This document shows, piece by piece, positions 57,834-64,000 of a stretch of 64,000 nucleotides of DNA (its first letter is position 1; every line of letters begins with the position of its first letter). The stretch comes from Streptomyces hawaiiensis (GTDB lineage Bacteria; Actinomycetota; Actinomycetes; Streptomycetales; Streptomycetaceae). The stretch lies in contig NZ_CP021978.1 in the NCBI RefSeq assembly GCF_004803895.1, positions 6,448,001 to 6,512,000 of the forward strand. The letters are read 5' to 3'. A program made the position numbers and the translations under genes. Under the pieces are notes generated by a model. That model was not told where the DNA came from. It did no database searches and was given only the letters and a program-made list of their open reading frames with translations.

Positions 57834-59642
57834 ATGACGAACCACAGCGAAACGAGCGGATCCCCAGAGCACGGTGACATCACCGGGCCCGAGGCGCAGA
57901 GCGGGCACCAGAACGGTGAACAGGAGAAGAAGTCGAGCGAGGCGTCCCGGCTGCACGGCCCCAGCCCCGCGTACGACAGTCACGGCGGCGAGCATCAGGT
58001 AACCCTGCGTACTCCGGCCGAACTGGCCGACGCCCTGCCGTACCTGCTCGGATACCGCCCCGAGGACAGCATCGTCCTGGTCGCCCTGCACGACAGGGAC
58101 GGCCGCGGGCGGTTCGGAGGCCGGGCCCGGCTCGGTATCCCCGCGAACGCGGACGACTGGCCCTCCGCAGCCCGGCAACTGTCCCATGGCCTCGTGACGG
58201 GCAGCGAGCGCCGAGGCGCGCGGCCCGAGTCGATGGTCGCCTTCCTGTGCCAGGAACCGGACAAGGGCCAGAGCGGCCGCCAGGTGATGGAGCGGCTGCG
58301 GCCGCTGGCCCAGAGGCTGCGCGTCGAGTGCGGTTCCCTCGGCGTGGTGGTGGTCGAGGCGCTGTGCATCTCGGAGGGCCGCTACTGGTCGTACTGCTGT
58401 GACAACGCGACATGCTGCTCCCCCGAGGGAGCCCGCATGGGCCTGCCGGGCACCTCTGTGCTGGCCGCGGCGGCCACCTACGCCGGTATCCAGGTCCGCG
58501 GCACACTGCGGGAGCTCCGGGCCCGGCTGCTGCCCTGGGAGAACGCCGCGGCCCTCGAGCAGGAGGCCGCCCTGGACACCGCCAGCATGGCGCTGGTGCC
58601 GAAAATCCTGGACGACGCGGGCCGTGTCGCCGTGGCCGACGAGACGCTGGAACTGGCCGGGAGGATCCTGGACCGCTTCGCCGAGGCGCAGGCCGTCTCC
58701 GGCATGCTCCTGGCGGATCTCCGCGACGACGAACTGCTCGGGCACGACGAGGCCGCCCGGCTGATCCTCGGCCTCCAGGACCGAGCGACCCGCGACCGCG
58801 CGGCGGAGTGGATGGAGGGAGACGAAGCCGAGCGCGCCCTTCGCCTTTGGCGGACACTGGCTCGCCGCTGCGTCGGGCCGTACGGCGAACATGCCGCCGC
58901 GCCGCTCACCCTCGCCGGCTGGGTCGCATGGTCCACCGGCGACGAACTGGAGGCCCGCGAAGCCCTCGCCATGGCCCTGGGCGCCGATCCCGACTACCTC
59001 TTCGCCCGACTCCTGCACCAGGCCTGCAATGAAGGTCTCGACCCGGAGTCGATCCGCAGCTGCCTGCGAGCGGAGCGCAAAGGCCGCGGGCGCGTGGGGG
59101 CCGACCTCTTGGAAGCACGGGCGGACGGTGACGCGGCCGACGGATGCGAAACGACCGCGGCACGCGAGATCGAGCGACACGACAGGCCCTCACCAGTAGC
59201 GGCGCCGCCCGACCTCCGTCCCGTCGGCAAGCCTTCACGGGCAGTGGTGCCGCCCGGGGGTGAGTCGTACGGCAAGCCTTCACCGGCTGCGGTGCCGCCT
59301 GAGGCCGAGTCGCACGACAGGCCTTCACGGGCAGTGGTGCCGTCACGTCGTCGCCGCCGTTCCCGTCCCGCCGGCACCGCCTCCGCCCGTACCGGCGCGG
59401 AAGGCCGTGACACGGGCGCCCGGACCTCCCGTCGGCGCACACCGGCGGGCACCACGCACCCTGCCGGTGCCACCCAAACCGGTCCTCGCGCAGGCCGTGC
59501 GGCGACGGCGGGTACCGCGCGGCCCGGCAGCGTGCGAACGGGCGGCACGCGTGCGCGTACGTCGGAGAAGGCAGCCCTGCCCTGCCGGGACACGGGCCAG
59601 GAAGGCGTACGGCCCGGCCAGGGCACGGACGGGGAGGAGTGA
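57834..59642 (+). CDS. DUF4192 family protein
   Basis: A 602-residue protein. Residues about 55-420 match the actinobacterial DUF4192 family: VTLRTPAELADALPYLLGYRPEDSIVLVALHDRDGRGRFGGRARLGIP, SLGVVVVEALCISEGRYWSYCCDNATCCSPEGARM and a helical C-terminal part with GEHAAAPLTLAGWVAWSTGDELEAREALAMALGADPDY. The function is unknown. Residues about 449-503 are four 15-residue repeats from a 45-bp tandem repeat, and the rest of the C-terminus is Arg/Thr/Gly-rich and disordered. It is divergent from recQ. Confidence 0.88.
   Translation: MTNHSETSGSPEHGDITGPEAQSGHQNGEQEKKSSEASRLHGPSPAYDSHGGEHQVTLRTPAELADALPYLLGYRPEDSIVLVALHDRDGRGRFGGRARLGIPANADDWPSAARQLSHGLVTGSERRGARPESMVAFLCQEPDKGQSGRQVMERLRPLAQRLRVECGSLGVVVVEALCISEGRYWSYCCDNATCCSPEGARMGLPGTSVLAAAATYAGIQVRGTLRELRARLLPWENAAALEQEAALDTASMALVPKILDDAGRVAVADETLELAGRILDRFAEAQAVSGMLLADLRDDELLGHDEAARLILGLQDRATRDRAAEWMEGDEAERALRLWRTLARRCVGPYGEHAAAPLTLAGWVAWSTGDELEAREALAMALGADPDYLFARLLHQACNEGLDPESIRSCLRAERKGRGRVGADLLEARADGDAADGCETTAAREIERHDRPSPVAAPPDLRPVGKPSRAVVPPGGESYGKPSPAAVPPEAESHDRPSRAVVPSRRRRRSRPAGTASARTGAEGRDTGARTSRRRTPAGTTHPAGATQTGPRAGRAATAGTARPGSVRTGGTRARTSEKAALPCRDTGQEGVRPGQGTDGEE
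59178..59345. repeat. 45-bp in-frame tandem repeat (about 3.7 copies)
   Basis: Units begin at 59178, 59223, 59268 and 59313, each carrying a GGCAAGCCTTCAC- or GACAGGCCTTCAC-like core. They encode KPSRAVVPPGGES-type 15-residue repeats in the DUF4192 protein. Confidence 0.85.
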
Positions 59643-59833
59643 GCCTCCGGCGGGCGGCACCTGCGTGCGTGGGGCCGGGCCACAGGCGTGACTCGGAGGA
59701 CGCTCCCGCCGTTCACCTGAGTGGCGGAACGGCTGGACGGGCTGTGACGCCGCACTGCCCCTGCCCCGCCGGAGCCCTCCGGTACCGGCGCCGAACCCGA
59801 TCGAGGCGCACCGAGCGCAGAGGAAACCTTCCC

Positions 59834-62185
59834 ATGCAACAGCCGACTCCGCCCGCCGCCGCCGACGACCACCGCCCCCAGGGCGGTCCCCCACCGCCCC
59901 TCGGGTCGGATCTCGACTCGCCCGGGGTGGCGGCGCCCTGGGCGGGGGACCAGGTCGTCCCTCCGCGACCAGCGGCACGTGTGGACGGTTACGGGCCGAG
60001 GTTCCCCGGCAGCTCGTCATACCCCTCTGCGCCCACCGGCCCCGACTCGCGCCCCCCGTCGTCGCCGGGGCGCGGCCGTTCGTCTCCCCGGTGGGCAAAC
60101 CAGAATCGTCGCCCTGGTGCGGGGTCGGGGTATGGCCCAGCCTCCCCGCCCTTCGCTCAGGGGCGGAATCCCTCGTCCGGGGAGCGCTCGTCTCCGCCCC
60201 CGCCCCGGGGGGCCACGATCCCCGGACTGCGCTGGTCCGCCGACTTGCCCCCCGTCCACACGGCGATGATCTGTGTCGCCCTTCCCGGCCTAGCCATCTC
60301 GACCGAGGAAGGGCAGCTGACCGGCCGGGGTCTTGAGGGGTTCTACCGTGCCGGCCGGCGCGTGCTCTCCCGGTGCGAGATCCGGGTCGCCGGACGAGAA
60401 CCCCTCGCGGTACAGGCCCGGATGGCCTCGGCCGACCGTGCCCGGTTCGTGGGCACACTCCGCACGTCACCGCAGGCGGGCCCGGACCCGGACGTGATCG
60501 TGGAACGGAACCGCTTCGCGGACGGCACGGAGCGGATCACCCTGCACAGCGCGGCTCCCCGCCCGCTGCGGCTGCCGGTCGAGATCGTCTTGGGCACGGA
60601 CCTGGCCGATCTCGGGGCGATCGCCTCCGGCAGCGCGGGGCCCGAACTCACCGCCAGTGTCCACGGCTCCGGCCTGCGCTGGTCCTGCGCCACCGGCAAC
60701 GCGTCCGTCACGGCCGAACCGCCTCCCTCGGACGCCCTTGCCTCGGCCGGGCTGTTGCGGTGGGAGCTCGACCTGCCGCCCGGCGGCAGCAGAACCGTCG
60801 AACTGCGTGTGCGGCCGGACGGCGCGGGACCCCTCCGAGCCGTGGGACGCGCGGCGACGAGCCCTCTGGCCGCCGCGCGTGCGGAAGGCGACGACCAGAG
60901 AGTCCCCGCCCTCCTGCGGACGAGCATCGAGGACCTCCAGGCCCTCCTCCTGCGTGACTCCGCGAACCCCGCCGACACTCACCTCGCGGCCGGGGCGCCC
61001 TGGCGCTGTGGCATGGCTCCCGCCGACGCGCTCGTCGCCGCCCGGATGGCGCTGCCGCTCGGCACCGGCCTCGCCGCGGGAACGCTGCGGATCCTCGCCC
61101 GGACCCAACTCCTCGCCCCCGGAACGCAGTCCGGAATGATCCCCGGCCCCAGAAGAGACGCCGGGCCGCACCTTCCGCCGCAGTGCACCGGAACAGAGGC
61201 CACGCTGCTCTTCCCCGCCCTGCTCGCCGAGGCCCGCCTCTGGGGCCTCCCCGACCAGGCGACGGAAGAGCTGCTGCCCGCCGCCGAACGCTGCCTGTCA
61301 TGGCTGCGGACCACCGTGGGCGACGGCACGTACCTGCGCGACCCGAACCAGGGCGGGCCCGTCCGCTGCGAGACACAGGCACACGCCCACCGTGCCGCCC
61401 TGCTCGGCGCCGACCTGCTCGACGCCTGCGGCCGGACCGGGGGAGCGGCACTCCGGCAGTGGGCGCAGGCCCTACGGACCGCGTTCCGAAAGGACTTCTG
61501 GATCGAGGACCGCGGGGGCGGCCGGCCCGCGGCCGCCCGTGCGCCGGACGGCAGCCTGGTTCCCCACCTGGGCGCGGCTGCCGTGCACCTCCTGGACACG
61601 GGCCTGCTGGGCGGAGGCGAGTCGGCGCCCGGCCTCCTCGACAAGGTCCGGACGGAGCACCTCGCCCGGCTGCTCGGCAGCCCGGTCATGGACTCGGGGT
61701 GGGGCCTGCGCGGGCTGGGTGCCAAAGAACCGGGGTTCAATCCGTTCGGCCACCGCGCAGGAGCCGTACGGATTCAGGAGACGGCGATCGCCGTCGCGGG
61801 ACTGGCTGCCGCCGGCTACGAGAAGGAAGCGACCTCGCTGCTGCGGGGCGTACTCGCGGCCGCCGAGACCTTCGGCCACCGGCTGCCCGAGATGTACGCG
61901 GGGGAGCAGCGTACGGAAGGGGGCGCTCCGCTCCCGCACCCGGCAGCTTGCCGCCCCGCGGCCACAGCGGCGGCCGCCGGAGTCCTGCTGCTGACCACCC
62001 TCGCCGGTATCCGCCCCGACGCCCCGGCCGGGTCGGTCACCCTGCGCCCCGTACGCAGCGCGCCCCTCGGGGAGATCGGCTTCACGGGGCTGCGCGTGGC
62101 GGGCGCCCCGTTCTCCGTGCGGGTCAGCCGACTGGGCCTGGCCATGGTCGAGGAGGCGGCCGACGGACTGCAACTGGGGGTGTGA
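59834..62185 (+). CDS. Glycogen-debranching-enzyme-like protein (GDE N-terminal domain and six-hairpin fold)
   Basis: A 783-residue protein. The first 130 residues are Pro/Gly/Ser-rich and disordered. A beta-rich N-terminal glycogen-debranching-type domain follows (SCEIRVAGREPLAVQARMASADRARF...VIVERNRFADGTERITLHSAA; about 150-340), then a mainly helical six-hairpin glycosidase-like domain (THLAAGAPWRCGMAPADALVAARMALPLG...GEQRTEGGAPLPHPAACRPAATAAAAGVLLL). The usual catalytic acids cannot be placed confidently. A role in glycan breakdown is the family expectation; streptomycetes keep this gene near hrdB. The ATG at 59834 follows AGGAAA. Confidence 0.82.
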   Translation: MQQPTPPAAADDHRPQGGPPPPLGSDLDSPGVAAPWAGDQVVPPRPAARVDGYGPRFPGSSSYPSAPTGPDSRPPSSPGRGRSSPRWANQNRRPGAGSGYGPASPPFAQGRNPSSGERSSPPPPRGATIPGLRWSADLPPVHTAMICVALPGLAISTEEGQLTGRGLEGFYRAGRRVLSRCEIRVAGREPLAVQARMASADRARFVGTLRTSPQAGPDPDVIVERNRFADGTERITLHSAAPRPLRLPVEIVLGTDLADLGAIASGSAGPELTASVHGSGLRWSCATGNASVTAEPPPSDALASAGLLRWELDLPPGGSRTVELRVRPDGAGPLRAVGRAATSPLAAARAEGDDQRVPALLRTSIEDLQALLLRDSANPADTHLAAGAPWRCGMAPADALVAARMALPLGTGLAAGTLRILARTQLLAPGTQSGMIPGPRRDAGPHLPPQCTGTEATLLFPALLAEARLWGLPDQATEELLPAAERCLSWLRTTVGDGTYLRDPNQGGPVRCETQAHAHRAALLGADLLDACGRTGGAALRQWAQALRTAFRKDFWIEDRGGGRPAAARAPDGSLVPHLGAAAVHLLDTGLLGGGESAPGLLDKVRTEHLARLLGSPVMDSGWGLRGLGAKEPGFNPFGHRAGAVRIQETAIAVAGLAAAGYEKEATSLLRGVLAAAETFGHRLPEMYAGEQRTEGGAPLPHPAACRPAATAAAAGVLLLTTLAGIRPDAPAGSVTLRPVRSAPLGEIGFTGLRVAGAPFSVRVSRLGLAMVEEAADGLQLGV

Positions 62186-62286
62186 CGTGCAACGACGTGC
62201 CAATTCTGGACAAGAGGAGAGGCGGTGGAGTCCCTACCGGACCGAAGTGGATCAGTAGGTGAAGAGGCCGGTGAAAGGAGTGTTTA

Positions 62287-62306
62287 TCGTCAGGCAGACG
62301 ACTATG
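62287..62306 (+). promoter_or_regulatory. Inverted repeat and -10 of the NUDIX gene
   Basis: TCGTC-AGGCA-GACGA (62287-62301) is a perfect inverted repeat that runs into a TATGAT -10-like hexamer ending about 7 bases before the ATG, implying a leaderless mRNA. It may be the autoregulatory site of the NrtR-like product. Confidence 0.45.
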
Positions 62307-62314
62307 ATCGCCGC

Positions 62315-63073
62315 ATGCCCTACGACCCGTCAGCGTTTCCGCCCTTCGCCGTCACCGTGGACCTGGTCGTGCTGACCGTGCGCCGCCATGCTCTGTGCGC
62401 GCTGGCGGTACGCAGGGGTGAGCCGCCGTTCCAGGGGCGTTGGGCGCTGCCCGGCGGTTTCGTACGGGCCGACGAAGACCTGGCGCAGGCCGCGGCACGC
62501 GAGCTGGCCGAGGAGACCGGACTGCGCGTCCACGATCCTGCCGTTCCGGCCCAGGACAACGGCGCACATCTGGAGCAGCTCGCCACCTACGGAGACCCCA
62601 AGCGGGACCCCAGGATGAGAGTCGTCAGCGTCGCCCACCTCGCCCTCGCTCCCGACCTGCCCGCGCCCCGAGCGGGCGGAGATGCCAGCAACGCGCGCTG
62701 GGCTCCGGTCGAGGAACTGCTGCGGCAGGGCGGCTACGGGCGTGATGCCGAGCCCGGCGCGCCGCTCGCCTTCGACCACGCGCAGATCCTCGCGGACGGA
62801 GTGGAGCGAGCCCGCTCCAAGATCGAGTACTCGTCGCTGGCCACCGCCTTCTGCCCGCCCGAGTTCACCGTCGGGGAACTGCGCCGTGTCTACGAGGCGG
62901 TGTGGGGCGTGGCGCTCGACCCGCGCAACTTCCACCGCAAGGTCACGGGTACACCCGGCTTCCTCGTCCCCACCGGTGGGACGACCACCCGCCAGGGCGG
63001 ACGCCCGGCCCAGCTCTTCCGCGCCGGCGGCGCGACGCTCCTCAACCCCCCGATGCTGCGCCCCGAGGTGTGA
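62315..63073 (+). CDS. NUDIX-domain protein, NrtR-like
   Basis: A 252-residue protein with an N-terminal NUDIX domain and a C-terminal winged helix, the architecture of the NAD-biosynthesis regulator NrtR. The Nudix box GFVRADEDLAQAAARELAEETGL (about residues 48-70) is intact, so hydrolysis of ADP-ribose-type substrates remains possible. The C-terminal FTVGELRRVYEAVWGVALDPRNFHRKV matches the NrtR winged helix. NrtR normally represses NAD genes and responds to ADP-ribose; no NAD gene is adjacent here. The ATG at 62315 is set by the leaderless promoter. Confidence 0.88.
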   Translation: MPYDPSAFPPFAVTVDLVVLTVRRHALCALAVRRGEPPFQGRWALPGGFVRADEDLAQAAARELAEETGLRVHDPAVPAQDNGAHLEQLATYGDPKRDPRMRVVSVAHLALAPDLPAPRAGGDASNARWAPVEELLRQGGYGRDAEPGAPLAFDHAQILADGVERARSKIEYSSLATAFCPPEFTVGELRRVYEAVWGVALDPRNFHRKVTGTPGFLVPTGGTTTRQGGRPAQLFRAGGATLLNPPMLRPEV

Positions 63074-63183
63074 GCGGCGGGCCGGCGCGGGCTGTGCCGG
63101 GCCCGGAACTCGATCCACCCGCAGTCCGGTCACGGGTGAGGGGCCTGTCCGAGGTAGGCCGTGCGATACCCGAAAAACCGGAC

Positions 63184-63198
63184 ATAGCGCGCTATCTT
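63184..63198 (+). promoter_or_regulatory. 12-bp palindrome over the -10 of the ABC gene
   Basis: ATAGCGCGCTAT (63184-63195) is a perfect palindrome overlapping TATCTT (63193-63198), which ends 7 bases before the GTG. It looks like an operator on a leaderless promoter. Confidence 0.5.
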
Positions 63199-63205
63199 GC
63201 TGTGA

Positions 63206-64000
63206 GTGATCCAGGCCTTCGGACTGACCAGCAACCCCCGCAAGGAGCTTCCGCCCGCAGCCGACGACGTCTCATTCGATGCGCGGGCGGGCCGCATCAC
63301 CGCGCTGCTCGGAGCACCAGGCGCCGGCAAGACGACGGTTCTCAGACTCATGCTCGAACTCCAACAGGGTCGCGGCATCACCCACTTCCGGGGCCGCCCC
63401 CTGCATCGCATCGCCCATCCCTCGCGTGAGGTCGGCGTGCTGCTGGGCGACGTGCCCGGGCATCCCGCCCGCACGGTCCGCGGGCATCTGCGCATGCTGT
63501 GTGCCGCCGCGGGGGTCCCGATCCGGCGTGCCGACGAAGTCCTCGAGGCGGTCGGGCTTGTGAGCCTGCGCGACGAACGCCTCGGCACCCTCTCCCGCGG
63601 CATGGACCGCCGCCTCGGCCTGGCCTGCGTGCTCCTGGCCGACCCGCACACCCTCGTCCTCGACGACCCGGCCGACGGGCTCTCCACCCGCGAGAGCGCC
63701 TGGCTGCACGGCATGCTGCGCGCCCACGCCGCCCACGGGGGCACCGTCCTGTTCACCACGGCCGACCCCAAGGGGGCCGCGCGCACCGCCGACCGGGTCG
63801 TCACCCTGGAGCAGGGCAGGCTCGTGGCCGACCAGGAGGCTGCGGAGTTCTCGCGCACCCGCCTCCGCCCCCGTGTCGCCGTACGCAGCCCGCACGCGGC
63901 CCGTCTGGCGGCGCTGCTGGCCAAACAGGCCCGCACCTCACAGCGCTCTGTCGAAGTCGTCCGAGAGGGCGGCAACCGCCTTTCGGTGTACGGCGGTACC
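63206..64000 (+). CDS. ABC transporter ATP-binding protein, N-terminal part (runs off window)
   Basis: Only the first 265 codons are present and the frame is open at base 64000. Walker A is LLGAPGAGKTTVLRLML (about residues 36-52). The signature reads LSRGMDRRLGLA instead of LSGGQ, and Walker B reads TLVLDDPADGL, with Asp in place of the catalytic Glu. These changes are common in streptomycete drug/CcmA-type ATPases but may slow hydrolysis. A membrane domain may be fused downstream, outside the window. A TATCTT -10 and a palindrome lie just before the GTG. Confidence 0.85.
   Translation, partial: MIQAFGLTSNPRKELPPAADDVSFDARAGRITALLGAPGAGKTTVLRLMLELQQGRGITHFRGRPLHRIAHPSREVGVLLGDVPGHPARTVRGHLRMLCAAAGVPIRRADEVLEAVGLVSLRDERLGTLSRGMDRRLGLACVLLADPHTLVLDDPADGLSTRESAWLHGMLRAHAAHGGTVLFTTADPKGAARTADRVVTLEQGRLVADQEAAEFSRTRLRPRVAVRSPHAARLAALLAKQARTSQRSVEVVREGGNRLSVYGGT

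Overview
The window is high-GC actinobacterial chromosome, almost certainly Streptomyces. Third codon positions are nearly all G or C, GTG starts are frequent, many genes look leaderless (a TAnnnT -10 ending 6-8 bases before the start codon), and the gene order (DUF3046-recA-recX, gluDCBA/gluRK, miaB-miaA-dapF, rsh, hflX, a siderophore trio, dinG/lexA, nrdRJ, rnhB, recQ) is the conserved recA-to-hrdB core region of Streptomyces. About 57 genes fill the window. No tRNA, rRNA, CRISPR array, insertion sequence or prophage was seen.

Layout. 1-5.2 kb: the start of an Lhr helicase, an AraC regulator, azlC-azlD amino-acid exporter genes, DUF3046 and an AI-2E-type membrane protein. 5.2-8 kb: a small accessory gene, then recA-recX. 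8-11 kb: a cysteine dioxygenase-rhodanese operon preceded by an apparent cysteine leader peptide, then an FAD monooxygenase. 11-18 kb: the gluABCD glutamate ABC transporter, the divergent gluR-gluK two-component system and a TAXI binding protein. 18-22.5 kb: a frameshifted MazG-like gene, khtT-khtU K+/H+ antiporter genes and a NarL-type two-component pair. 22.5-34 kb: miaB, a LigB-like protein, a small antitoxin-like operon, miaA, dapF, a RelA/SpoT homologue, a secreted M1 peptidase and hflX. 34-37 kb: two paralogous trypsin-like lipoproteins. 37-42 kb: a three-gene NIS siderophore cluster whose aminotransferase has lost its PLP lysine. 42-49.4 kb: dinG, lexA, nrdR and nrdJ. 49.4-64 kb: TerD, DUF4937, histidine phosphatase, ADP-ribosylglycohydrolase, rnhB, recQ fused to a phosphoribosyltransferase-like tail, DUF4192, a glycogen-debranching-like protein, an NrtR-like NUDIX protein and the start of an ABC ATPase.

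The main theme is DNA damage and nucleotide supply: lhr, recA, recX, a MazG-like gene, dinG, lexA, nrdRJ, rnhB and recQ. Two regulatory layers are visible. LexA-type boxes lie at recA and lexA. A promoter of the form TTGTCRGTG-N8-TAnnnT, known in mycobacteria as the LexA-independent RecA-NDp/PafBC promoter, lies at recA and dinG (exact) and at lhr, recQ, the MazG-like gene and the AI-2E gene (close). Upstream of lhr, its 9-bp recognition element is repeated three times in 33-bp tandem units.

The most novel candidates are the cysteine leader peptide (MDLLRYAGCVCRPSC) ahead of cysteine dioxygenase, with its own promoter, Shine-Dalgarno sequence and start-codon hairpin; the triplicated damage-promoter element at lhr; the Lys-to-Gln change in the siderophore aminotransferase; and the RecQ-phosphoribosyltransferase fusion. 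All family assignments come from reading motifs by eye; no database search was run.
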